Source of the DNA: CAWEBF01 sp963807235
Lineage (GTDB): Bacteria; Acidobacteriota; Vicinamibacteria; Vicinamibacterales; UBA2999
Assembly (NCBI GenBank): GCA_963807235.1
Contig: CAWEBF010000004.1
Coordinates: forward strand, 124,001-188,000
Length of the DNA stretch: 64,000 nucleotides
Direction: 5' to 3'
This document shows positions 19,856 through 28,852 of this stretch, piece by piece. How positions within the stretch are numbered: the stretch's first letter is position 1; the number at the start of each line of letters is the position of its first letter. Made by a program: the position numbers and the translations under genes. Under the pieces are notes generated by a model. It was not told the DNA's origin, did not search any database, and saw only the letters and a list, made by a program, of their open reading frames with translations.

Positions 19856-21767
19856 CAGCTGACCGAAGGCACCTTCGACGGAGCAATGAAACCGCAACGC
19901 TCCAGCAGCGCTTCGAACCGCGGATCGGCGCGGTACGCGTCCCACTTGGGATCGACCGGCAGATACATCAGATGGATGTCGTGGACGTCGAAGGCCCGGT
20001 CCAGCCATTCGAAGACCAGGTCGCGCTCACCCAGGCCAGCGTGGACCAGCGCCATTGCGAACGGCGGCACGAAACGCTTGCGTGAGAGCGCATCCAGTTC
20101 AGACAGGACTGTGCGGGCTTCCTCGCGCCGGCCGGCCTTTGCGAGCACGTAGCCGCGGAGGCCGACGGGCTTGCTGTTGTTGCCCGAGAAGCGCGCGGCG
20201 ATCGCCAGGGCCTCCAACGCCGGCTCGTACTGGCCCGATTGCTCGAGCACCTGGCCGCGCATCATGTAACCAATCCAGAACTGCTTGTCCAGCGCGATCG
20301 CTTGGCTGGCATGCTCGAGCGCGGCCGGATAGTCGCGTGCCTGGAAGGCGACCTGCGACGACAGGGCGTACGCCATCGCACTCAGCGGATCGAGCTCGCG
20401 CGCCCGGCGCGTCGCCGTCAATGGCCTCGGCGTGCCTGCCCATTTGCGAGAGCGAGTGGCCCAGCGTGGTGTGCGCCAGGACGTGCCGCGGGTCGAGATC
20501 GATGACCTTGCGGAATCCAGCCTCCGCATCCCGCCAGTTCCATTCCAGCATCCAGTTCATATTCCCCAGCGCGAACTGCGCTTCGGCCAGCGCGGGGCCG
20601 GCGCGAACGGCCTGCCGGGCTGCCTCGCGGGCGTGAGGCGTCACCTCATGCGGAGAACCATCGCTATTGACCGCGCTTGCCGCATAGACATCCGCGAGCC
20701 CTGACCAGGCGAGCGCATAGTCCGGGTCCAGCTGCGTTGCACGTTGGTAATGCTCGATCGCTTTCACGGTCGTCGCCGGCGTGCGCTGGTTGGCGAAGTT
20801 GCGGCCGCGCAGATACAAGTCGTAGGCGGCGGCGTTTCTCGGTTCGCGTCGTGTCAGCGCGTCTGCCCGCTCCGGCGACAACCTGAACCGAATCTGTTCG
20901 GCGATCCCCGCGCTGAGTTCCTGCTGGAACCCGAGCATGCTGGTGGGCTCGCGGTTGTACATCTGCGACCACACCTGGACCTGATCCTCGACCCGAATGA
21001 GCTTGGCCGTGATGCGGAGCAGGCCGCTTTCGGCGCGAATGGAGCTCTCGACAAGATAGTCGGCACCAAGCTCGCGCCCGATCTCGGCCAGGGATTTCGC
21101 CGTCCCCGGTACGCCATGACCGACGTGCGGCCGACGACGCCGAGCCGTTCGGGATCGACCTGCCCCAGCGACGCGATCGTTTCCTCAGTAAGACCGTCCG
21201 CCAGGTAGTCGCGATCCGGGTCGCCGCTGAGGTTCTCGAACGGCAGCACGGCGAGCCGCACGGCAGACGGCGGCCCCCCCGTCCCACGACGCCCCAGGCG
21301 ACGATGCCAGCGACGGCCGCCACAGCCAATAAGGCGAGGCCGATTCGGGCTCGAGCCGGTGCCGCGACAGGTGCGGCGGGAGGGTCTATTGCCACGAGCG
21401 GCGGCTCGGGAGGGGCCGGTGAGGGACTGGCAGCGGGCTCTTCGCTTACCACCTCGACCGGCGCGACAAAGCGATAGCCCTTACCGGACACCGTGTCGAT
21501 GAAGACTGGCTGCTCCGGCGAGTCGCGCAGCGCCTGGCGGATCTTCCGGACCGCCGTGTGCACGCCGGTCTCGACGTCCACGAAGACGTCCTTGCCCCAC
21601 AACCGGTCGACGATGTCCGCGCGAGTCACGAGCTGGCCTCGCCGCTCGACCAGCATGATCAGCAGGTCCATCGGCTGCCGCTCGAGCCGGACTGGTCGCC
21701 CGGTGCGGCGCAGCTCGTAGGCCGCAATGTCCAGTTCGAAGTCGCCGAAGCAAAGGCGCAAAGACAT
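19855..21767 (-). CDS. winged-helix DNA-binding / TolB-like / TPR regulator (frameshifted)
   Basis: Residues 1-105 are an OmpR/CadC-type winged helix (C-F-G-D-F-E-L-D, V-T-R-A-D-I, T-A-V-R-K-I-R-Q-A-L, G-K-G-Y-R-F). A Pro-rich linker and a membrane helix (L-A-L-L-A-V-A-A-V-A-G-I-V-A-W) follow, then the TolB-like segment L-A-V-L-P-F-E-N-L-S and at least five TPRs. Breaks lie near 21265, 21100 and 20410. Such proteins are membrane-bound one-component regulators: a cytoplasmic DNA-binding head and a periplasmic TPR sensor. The downstream lipoprotein and MgtC genes are the natural candidates for control. Confidence 0.8.
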
Positions 21768-21884
21768 ACCGCTCTGTGAGTTAGCGCTTCAGGAAATCAA
21801 CAGGGTTTCCCCAGCCGCGCTCCATGGTCAGGGACGCGCCGGAGGCCAAGGATAGCGCATCCCTTTTTCCTAGGAGACCAAGAG

Positions 21885-22430
21885 ATGACCCCAAATACCC
21901 CGAAAGCAACCGGCAAGGTTGGCGCAGTCGCCGCACTGTGCCTGATGGCGGCCCTTCTGACACCGTCGAGCGCCCTGGCGGACCCCGCTCAGGGCCTCGT
22001 GGGCGCGTGGCGCGTGCAGGTGACGCTGCGCAACTGCACGACCCAGGCCCCGCTGGGCCCTCCATTCCACGCACTCGTCTCGTTCCACCATGGCGGAACC
22101 ATCAGCGAATCGGCTGGCGGCGTCACGTTCCCCCCGGGCCAACGCAGCGCCGGACACGGCGCCTGGGCCAGGAAGAGCGGGCACACCTACCAGCAGGACA
22201 TGGTCGCCATGATCGTGTTCGACACAGAGCCGAATCTGCCCGGTACCCCAGGCTTCGATCCAACCAAGCCGGTGTCACCGGGTTTCTTCGCCGGATGGTC
22301 AACTGTCAGCCACACGATCCAGTTCACGGACGAGGATCACATCTCGTCGGAAGGAACCAATGCTTTCTACAAGCTGAGTGGGGAGGTGTACAGGACCGGT
22401 TGCTCGACGGCAACGGGCGAGCGCTTCTAG
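21885..22430 (+). CDS. secreted protein of unknown function
   Basis: 181 residues with a signal peptide (residues 1-32, ending S-S-A-L-A-D). The mature part begins L-V-G-A-W-R-V-Q-V-T-L-R-N-C, contains F-H-A-L-V-S-F-H-H-G-G-T and H-T-I-Q-F-T-D-E-D-H, and has two Cys that could pair. It looks like a lipocalin-style beta-barrel seen in many soil bacteria with no assigned role. AGGAG lies 8 bases before the ATG. A perfect hairpin follows the stop. It is divergent from the regulator at 21767. Confidence 0.65.
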   Translation: MTPNTPKATGKVGAVAALCLMAALLTPSSALADPAQGLVGAWRVQVTLRNCTTQAPLGPPFHALVSFHHGGTISESAGGVTFPPGQRSAGHGAWARKSGHTYQQDMVAMIVFDTEPNLPGTPGFDPTKPVSPGFFAGWSTVSHTIQFTDEDHISSEGTNAFYKLSGEVYRTGCSTATGERF

Positions 22431-22440
22431 CAGGTTTCGT

Positions 22441-22467
22441 GGGACGGCGGCAGTACACCGCCGTCCC
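22441..22467. terminator. perfect 10-bp hairpin between convergent genes
   Basis: GGGACGGCGG (22441-22450) pairs with CCGCCGTCCC (22458-22467) around a 7-base loop. It lies 10 bases after the stop of the plus-strand gene and 6 bases from the stop of the minus-strand gene, so it can terminate both. Confidence 0.7.
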
Positions 22468-22473
22468 CCGGGG

Positions 22474-22965
22474 TCAGAAGTTTGTGCCGCCGTTCAGGGT
22501 GTGGCCGGGTATGGAGTCGCAGTGCTTGCCCGGATCCGGAAGCTTCGGCTTGTTGGTGGCGGCGTCCACCGGGCACTTGGCCATGGTGCCGACGCGCGCG
22601 CCGAAGTTGGAGCCGTCGCGCAGCGGGTTCAGGTGGACGCTGAACACGGTGCCGGGGCCGAACGTCTTGCCCGTGACGTCCTGCCGTGCCAGCTGTGCGG
22701 TCCCGGCCATCTCGATGCCCCATTCGACGTATTTCCCGTCGGAGCCCTTGGCCAGCGACTTGTGGTCCGGCGCGAGCAGCATGAAATGGATCTCGGCGTG
22801 GTTGGCCTGGGGCACGAACTGCTTGATGACGCCGGTCAGCGTGACGACCTTCTTCTGGTCGTACATCGCGAACGAGTGGTGCGTGGACACCGTGCTTCCG
22901 AGCAGCACCACCAGCAGGGCCAGGCACGCTGCCATCGCCGAAGCGTTGACTGTGCGCGTTTTCAT
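22474..22965 (-). CDS. DUF6152 family secreted protein
   Basis: 163 residues. The signal peptide ends near S-T, followed by the family signature H-H-S-F-A-M-Y-D. Further motifs are L-T-G-V-I-K-Q-F and H-A-E-I-H-F, giving a small beta-barrel (OB-like) domain. GGAGGAG sits just before the ATG. A second member is at 48976-49406. The family is widespread in Acidobacteria and Proteobacteria without known activity; copper or small-molecule binding through the His pair is only a guess. It stands alone between a terminator and the gene starting at 24341. Confidence 0.75.
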   Translation of the reverse strand: MKTRTVNASAMAACLALLVVLLGSTVSTHHSFAMYDQKKVVTLTGVIKQFVPQANHAEIHFMLLAPDHKSLAKGSDGKYVEWGIEMAGTAQLARQDVTGKTFGPGTVFSVHLNPLRDGSNFGARVGTMAKCPVDAATNKPKLPDPGKHCDSIPGHTLNGGTNF

Positions 22966-23011
22966 GTCTCCTCCGCGGATTCGATAGTACGAGGGTTACC
23001 GTCTTTACCGT

Positions 23012-24341
23012 CTACTTGAAGATGTCGGTGATGGCCGCGGGCAGGTCCTCCTGCGGCTTGTCCCAACCCTTTTCGAAATTCTGCTCCCAGTTCTTCGCCC
23101 ACGGCCGGCCGTAGTAGTCCACGAAGCGCGGGTCCGCGTTGGTGACCTGCTTGGGGCGGCCGTCGGTGTTGAAGATGTTGCTCAGGCACTCGATGAAGGT
23201 GTAACGCCGTTCGGGATCGTCGGTCGTCGCCGCCCGCACGAAGCGGAACGACGCGCGCACCGGCACCGTGAAGGCATCGGGGTCGTAGAAGATCGTCTCG
23301 TGATCGAGGCCGATGAACTTGCCGGATGCGTCGAGGGCCGGCTTGAACGTCTCCACCGTTTCCAGGTTGTCGCTGTTCTCCCACATCACGTGCGAGAGCT
23401 GCCAGGCCTGGATGTTGGCGGTCCACGTGACCAGCGTCGTGCCGTCCCAGAACCCGAGCGTTTCGCCGTACCACTGCGGCACCTTCTGCACGTGCGCCGT
23501 CTTGCCGACCATCACCTGGCGCAGGAAGTTGTCGGCGATGCCCGACAGGAACTGGATGTTCCACGGCGTCATCGTCAGCTGGAAGTTGCCAGCCTGCGAG
23601 GGCTGCGCCCACCAGCGGGTAAAACCTTCGGGCCAGCAGAACGATGCGCTCCACTGCGGCGCGTTGGTCACTGCCTCGTGATAGGCGGTCTGCACCAGGC
23701 GCTTCTGGTACTCAGGCGTCAGCACCGACAGGATCGTGGGCACCTGCGTCACGCCGAAGATCCACTCGGAGCCGCGGTCCGCCGGCTGGTCGCGGCGATA
23801 GTAGCCGTCCCAGTCGGGCACCGTGGCCTTGGTGTAGACGGTCGGGCCGCCCCTGGTCTTGGCCTGGGCCAGCAGCGCCTCGTAGTGCTCCTTCGCTGTC
23901 TTGTACGCGTACGGGCTGACGATGCGCTCGCGCGGCCAGTCGTCGTTGCAGTCGCCCCAGGACGCGGACTCCGGAGGCTTGGGCCCGATGAGCTGCCGAT
24001 CCCACATCGAGTACAGCCGAATCGGGTTGTTGCAGCGGTAGTACCGCTTGTCGAGCCAGTTCGCGCGGTCCTTGTAGAAGTTCTTCGACGAGAACAGGTC
24101 AATCGCCAGCGGCTGGACACCCGCCGGCGGGCCCGAGGATCGGTGGCGGGCCACCGCGGCCGCGTCCTTGTCCGGGTGCGCCAGGCGGCGCCGCGCCGCG
24201 GGCACCTGGAGCCGGCGCGCCCCCTTGCGCGGGCGCGGCCTGCGCGTACACGCCGGTCGACATCGGCTCGAAGGTCGCCCATCCGCCCAGCGCGGCCAGG
24301 ACGGCGGCGATTAACGCAGCCGCAAACCACTTCACTCTCAT
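23012..24341 (-). CDS. secreted distant W-E-G-D-T-L family protein (frameshifted)
   Basis: Signal peptide from the ATG at 24341 (F-A-A-A-L-I-A-A-V-L-A-A-L-G-G-W), then a Gly/Pro/Ala-rich linker, then about 370 conserved residues: L-F-S-S-K-N-F-Y-K-D, R-Y-Y-R-C-N-N-P, P-W-N-I-Q-F, F-W-D-G-T-T-L-V-T-W-T-A-N-I and R-Y-T-F-I-E-C-L. The last part parallels the W-E-G-D-T-L-V-V-E-T-x-N-F block of the family found elsewhere in this window. One frame break near 24130. Function unknown. It has its own leader of about 350 bases upstream. Confidence 0.65.
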
Positions 24342-24689
24342 GTAGGACCTCTCTTCGCGGACGCGCCGCGGACCGCCGCGATCATACCTTGCCGCTCGCG
24401 CGCGCGACGCCGACGGCCGTGGAACAAGTGTCGGTCTTTCCCGGCTGTTTCCGATCAAACGCGATGTGCGGCGCGCCCCGGGCACGCCGGAACTTCGCTG
24501 TCCGTAATTTGTTTCGGATCTTACACGGATTCTGGAGCGCCGTGACGAGGGGGTTATGCCGGAGACCTGCAGACCCGGCAATATCGAGAGTTCGGTAGGA
24601 CTCCCCCGGCCGGGGCTTCAGGGTCTGAATGGAAGGGGGAAGGCGCGGCCGTCGGCGTCGAAGCTCGACGGCGCGCCTTGAAAGCGAGG
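24342..24689. other. 348-base gap with one hairpin
   Basis: No coding potential was recognised. It should hold the promoter of the minus-strand gene starting at 24341. At 24640-24654 and 24666-24679 there is a 14-bp hairpin (one bulged base) immediately after the cytochrome gene stop at 24690, a plausible terminator. A short CCCCGGCCGGGG palindrome lies at 24605-24616. Confidence 0.45.
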
Positions 24690-25247
24690 CTACTTTGGCG
24701 GACCCTGTGGTTTGAGTCCCGCGTAAACGGCGTTGTTAACCGGCTTGAGGGTACGCAGGTAGGCGAAGAGCGCCTTCAGGTCGTCGTCGGTCATGTTCTG
24801 GTAGACCACGTTCGGCATCGGCGGCAGCATCGTCGTGCCGTTGGGCCTCTTGCCGGTGCGCATCGCGACGATGAACTGCGCCTCGTTGTAACGGCCGCCG
24901 ATCCCCGTGGTGGTGTCCGGCGTCAGGTTCGCCGCGACGCTCTGCCCCCACGGTCCGCCGAACGCCGTGAAGTCCAGCGACGCGTGGATCTCGGTCTTCG
25001 TGGCCGCCGGCACCGGCGTCGTGCCGGGCCGGCCCGACAGCGGCCGGGCCATGTCCGGCTCGAGCGCCGCATTCAGCTTCGGCGAATGGCAGTCATGGCA
25101 GCCGGTGATGCCCACCAGGTACTTGCCGCGCTCGACCTGCGCGTTCTGTTGCTGGCCGCCCTCGGCCCGTCCACTCGGCAGCGACACGGCCACGATGATG
25201 CCCAGGCCGACGACCAACAGCGATTTTGCAGACCAACGAGTGTTCAT
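24690..25247 (-). CDS. single-heme cytochrome c
   Basis: 185 residues with a signal peptide (V-G-L-G-I-I-V-A-V-S-L). One heme-binding site is seen, T-G-C-H-D-C-H-S (C-x-x-C-H), with a probable distal Met in M-L-P-P-M-P or Y-Q-N-M-T-D-D-D-L-K-A. The Y-L-V-G-I-T-G-C-H-D-C-H-S-P-K start and the M-T-D-D-D-L-K-A-L-F-A-Y-L-R end are typical of periplasmic class I cytochromes paired with dehydrogenases. It could accept electrons from the quinoprotein or sugar dehydrogenase of this region. GGGAG lies upstream of the ATG. It is monocistronic by spacing. Confidence 0.85.
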   Translation of the reverse strand: MNTRWSAKSLLVVGLGIIVAVSLPSGRAEGGQQQNAQVERGKYLVGITGCHDCHSPKLNAALEPDMARPLSGRPGTTPVPAATKTEIHASLDFTAFGGPWGQSVAANLTPDTTTGIGGRYNEAQFIVAMRTGKRPNGTTMLPPMPNVVYQNMTDDDLKALFAYLRTLKPVNNAVYAGLKPQGPPK

Positions 25248-25341
25248 CGTGTGCTCCCCCGTTTTTCGGCACAGCGGCCGGAACTGCGGCCCCAGGTTTA
25301 TCGCCGGGGCGGCGCGCTGAAAGAATACCAAGATTTCACTA

Positions 25342-26905
25342 TTAGTTGCGTGTCGCTCCGGCGCCCTTGAGCAGGGCGACGATCTCCCGGGAACGGGCCT
25401 CGTCCCGGCCAGCGCCGCGCGCGGCGGCCACGTCGATCGGGGTCTTGCCCGCGTCGTCCTTGACGTCCACCTTGGCGCCGTGCGCCAGGAGATACCGGAC
25501 CACCTCGGTCCGTCCGGCCTCGGCCGCGACGAAGAGCGTGGTCTGCCCCTCCCGATCGGTCATCGTGTTGGTCCGCGCGATGCGGGCCGTCAGGCTCGTG
25601 ATGTCTGTGATCCGCGCATTCACATCCGCGCCGCCCTTGCGCAGGATCTCCATCGTGTCCAGTGACAGCTGGACCACGTTCTCGGGCGGCCCGGCGCCCA
25701 GGACGCCCGCGGTGTTTCGCGTGCCGATGCCGGCGGCGGCCATGAACGGTGTCACGCCGGATGCGTTCGGCAGGTCCACCAGCGCGCCATGCGCGAGCAG
25801 CGCCCGCACCACGTCGTTGTCGAATGTCTGCGCCGCGCGAAGGAGCGGCGTCGCGCCAGTGGTCAGCAGATCGTCCCTGAAGCGATTGTCCCGCCCGCCG
25901 CGGCTGGGTTCCTTGAAAGCCAGCTGCGCGTTCGGATTCACGCCGGCCTCAAGGAGCGCGTTGACGAGCGCCAGCGATTCCTGCGGTCTGTCTCCGGCGC
26001 GGCTGTCCTGTCCCCCGCGCATCGTCACCGCCACGTAGAGCGGCGTGCGGCCCCACCAGTCCCAGGTGTGCGGGTTGGCGCCGCGCTCGAGCAGGTAGCG
26101 GGCGACTTCGGGATACCCGTTGTCGAGCGCCATGATCATCGGCGTCATGCCGTCGGGGTTCGGGCCGATCCTTGTCGGCGCCGGCCTCGACCATGGTCTT
26201 GACGCACCCGAGGCATCCCGCGCGCGCGGCGTACAAGAGCGGCGTCAGGCCGCCCGCCGGCCGGTACTGGACGCGCGGCTCGTTGCTGATCTGCGACGGC
26301 CAGTCGGTGGAGCGCGCACGCACCGTGAGGTCGGCGCCCTTCGACACCAGGAAGGCCACCATGTCCGCGTGACCTTGCGCCGCCGCCCACATCACGGCCG
26401 ACTGCTCGCGGTATTGCTTCGCGCGCGTTGACGTCGGCGCCCTGGCGCACGAGCAGCTCCGCAACCGCGACGTTGCCGGTGCGCGCCGCCAGCATCAACG
26501 GCGTCTGCCCGTCTTCGTTCGTCACCTTGGCGTCGGCGCCGGCCTCGAGGAGCATCCCGACCAGCTCCACGTTGGCCACCTTGACGGCCTCGGCCAGCGG
26601 ACTCGCGCCGTAGCGGTTGACCACTTTGGCCCGCGCCCCTTTCCGCAGCAGCGCGTTGACCAGTTCGCGATCGACCCGGTACGTGGCCCAGTGCAGCGGC
26701 GTCGATGCCGTCCGGCTGCGCCTGGTTCACGTCGGCGCCCGCCGCAATCATCGCGAGCGCCGCGCGGCGATCGCCGGCCTGAATCCGATCCGCCAAAGCA
26801 GGCCCCTGTCCGGCAGGGCTTCGGCGGGCAAGCTGCGCCTGCGCGGCGGCGCGGGGCCACCGAGAGCATCACGAACGCGATGAGGGCGACGTCCTTAAAC
26901 GACAT
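25342..26905 (-). CDS. secreted ankyrin-repeat protein, second copy (frameshifted)
   Basis: Signal-like start V-A-L-I-A-F-V-M-L-S-V-A, then ankyrin repeats across the whole length (A-L-A-M-I-A-A-G-A-D-V-N, L-M-L-A-A-R-T-G-N-V-A-V-A-E-L-L, W-D-W-W-G-R-T-P-L-Y-V-A, V-R-Y-L-L-A-H-G-A-K-V-D). At least four breaks, near 26840, 26700, 26415 and 26170, lie in the first third, while the last 270 residues are intact. Same order of repeat types as the copy at 12198-13827, including the W-x-x-x-G-R-S/T-P-L-Y repeat, so the two are ancient duplicates. The start overlaps the MBL stop by 11 bases. Confidence 0.7.
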
Positions 26906-27830
26906 TCGGCGACAGCTTGTTGTGGTGCGCCCACAAACCCTTGTTCACATCGTAGAGGAACTTGCGAGGATCTTTCCACGTCCGGGCCAGGCCGTTCAGC
27001 ACGCCGGCCTTCACCATGTCGTCGGCGTCGTCGCCCTCCCGCACGCGATCGACCGTGCGGTCGTAGACGGCCTTCATCACGTCGCGCTCAGCGCTCAGCT
27101 CCGCGCGGGTCATCACTGGGCCGTATCCGGGCACGATCCGCGTCGTGTCGTTGCTCAGCTCCAGCAGCCGATCCATCGCATCCACCCGGCCGCCAATCCA
27201 CGCGCCGGTGAAGTAGTCCAGCTCGGGGTCCCGCGCCGGAGACGCCACGTCGCCAACCGCGAGCACGTTCGAGTCGCGGAAGTAGATATAGATGTCGCCG
27301 CTCGTGTGGGCTTCGATCAAGTAGCCGTAGTCGATGCGCTCACCCGGCGTGCTCATCGAGCCGTCGGCACGGAACGTCTTTGTGGGGAGGGCCGCCTCAG
27401 GACGGGCGGACCGGTAACGATCCTCCGCCGGCATCCAGGTGGGCGTCGCCATCCAGAGCCTGGTGTTCTCGTGGGCCACGATGGTGGCCCCGCCCGCCCG
27501 AAGCGTCTCGTTCGCGTCTGTGTTCTCCGGATGCCAGTGCGTGTTGAACGCCGTCTGGACGCGGCCGCTCATGGGCAGCTGCCGCAGGAGCGACGTCAAC
27601 ACGAGAGTGAACTTCGGCGCGCCGCTGTCCACCACCACCAGGCCATCGGGGGTCGAGAGCGCCAGCACGTTGGTGCCGCAAATCACCAAGAACAGGCGAT
27701 CGGTCAATGCGACGAGTGCATTGATTCGGACAGTCTCGGCCTGTCGAGCGGTACCTTGTCGCGGCAGAATCAAGGTGCCAAGCAAGCCGCCGGCAAGCCC
27801 CGCTACAAGCTGTCTTCGATCGAGCCTCAC
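26895..27830 (-). CDS. MBL-fold protein, Tat-exported, altered metal motif
   Basis: 311 residues, intact, GTG start. Tat signal L-D-R-R-Q-L-V-A-G-L-A-G-G-L. The metal motif reads N-T-H-W-H-P-E-N-T-D, so the last His of H-x-H-x-E-H is replaced by Asn; the paralogue at 17688-18627 has His. A-H-E-N-T-R-L-W, A-H-T-S-G-D-I-Y and V-L-A-V-G-D-V are kept. It may bind only one metal or have changed activity. It is the first gene of a pair with the ankyrin gene (11-base overlap) and divergent from the gene at 27899, 68 bases away. Confidence 0.8.
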   Translation of the reverse strand: MRLDRRQLVAGLAGGLLGTLILPRQGTARQAETVRINALVALTDRLFLVICGTNVLALSTPDGLVVVDSGAPKFTLVLTSLLRQLPMSGRVQTAFNTHWHPENTDANETLRAGGATIVAHENTRLWMATPTWMPAEDRYRSARPEAALPTKTFRADGSMSTPGERIDYGYLIEAHTSGDIYIYFRDSNVLAVGDVASPARDPELDYFTGAWIGGRVDAMDRLLELSNDTTRIVPGYGPVMTRAELSAERDVMKAVYDRTVDRVREGDDADDMVKAGVLNGLARTWKDPRKFLYDVNKGLWAHHNKLSPNVV

Positions 27831-27898
27831 TGTTGAGCAAGCCTCCGGCGGGGTTAGTATGCGTCATTCCTGTTCTCGGGAGCCATCCAGGGGGTTCT

Positions 27899-28737
27899 AT
27901 GCGGGGTCGCGTGTTCGGGTTCGTTTTGATCGGCATGCTCGGGGTGTCGGCGCACCCCTTTGGGCAGTGGCTGAAGCATCCAACCGAGGGTGTGCCGCGA
28001 AAGGCCGACGGCACCGCCAACATGGAGGCGCCAACGCCGCGTCTGCCGGACGGCAAGCCGGACTTTTCCGGCATCTGGCACGCTACGAATCCGAACCGCT
28101 GCGGGCCCGGAGGGGCGCGTTCGTCGAATGCGGAGCAGAGATCGGCGGGTCGCCGCTCGGCGGCAACCTCGGGCGGAACCTGGAGGGCGGCCTGCCCTAC
28201 CAGCCGCACGCCGCGGCGCTTGCAAAGTCGCGACGCGCGGACGACAGCCGGGACGATCCGCACGTGCGCTGCCTGCCCGACAACCCGCCGCGCTCGTGGA
28301 CGCTGCCGCACCTCACGCGGGCCATCCACACGCCGAAGCTGCTGGGGCTGCTGTACGAAGTCAACGCGATGTACCGGCAGATCCACATCGACGGACGGGC
28401 GCTGCCCGAGGATCCGACGCCTGGTTGGAACGGCTATTCGACCGCACGCTGGGAGGGCGACACGCTGGTGGTGCAGACCGAAGGCTTCCGCGACGGCCTG
28501 TGGATCGACAGCGGCGGCAGCCCGATGAGCGATGTCGCCAAGATGACCGAGCGCATCCGCCGGCCGAACTACGGCACGCTGGAGATCGAGTTGACGATCG
28601 ACGATCCCAAGAACTACACGCGCCCGTTCACGGTCCAGCTGTCGCAGCACATCGAGCTCGACACCGAGCTGGTGGACGAGTTCTGCCTGGAGAACGAGAA
28701 GTCCTACGAGCGGATGATTCGCTCGCGCGGCAAGTAG
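27899..28737 (+). CDS. secreted W-E-G-D-T-L family protein (frameshifted)
   Basis: The ATG at 27899 opens a signal peptide (V-F-G-F-V-L-I-G-M-L-G-V-S-A). L-P-D-G-K-P-D-F-S-G-I-W replaces the T-P-W-G-E-P-D opening, followed by R-W-E-G-D-T-L-V-V-Q-T-E-G-F, M-T-E-R-I-R-R and T-I-D-D-P-K-N-Y-T-R-P-F-T. The C-terminal F-C-L-E-N-E-K-S lacks the Y-A-C-H-E-G-N tail. One break near 28112, in GGAGGGGCGCG. It faces the MBL gene at 27830 across a short divergent promoter and ends 6 bases before the large palindrome. Function unknown. Confidence 0.7.
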
Positions 28738-28743
28738 CGGTTG

Positions 28744-28847
28744 GGGGCGGGTGTCCGGAATTGTGGAATCGGGCGTCGGGCCTAATCGGAGCGCCGGCGC
28801 TCCGAATTAGGCCCGACCCCAATTCCACAATTCTGGACACCCGCCCC
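28744..28847. repeat. 104-bp imperfect palindrome, REP/MITE-like
   Basis: Two arms of about 50 bases read GGGGCGGGTGTCC, GAATTGTGGAAT, TCGGGCCTAAT and CGGAGCGCC inward, and their reverse complement follows with only a few mismatches and one-base gaps. The centre GGAGCGCCGGCGCTCC is a perfect palindrome. It lies between two convergent genes (stops at 28737 and 28853), the usual place for REP elements moved by REP-associated tyrosine transposases. It can also end transcription in both directions. No transposase is in the window. Confidence 0.75.
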
Positions 28848-28852
28848 AGGCA

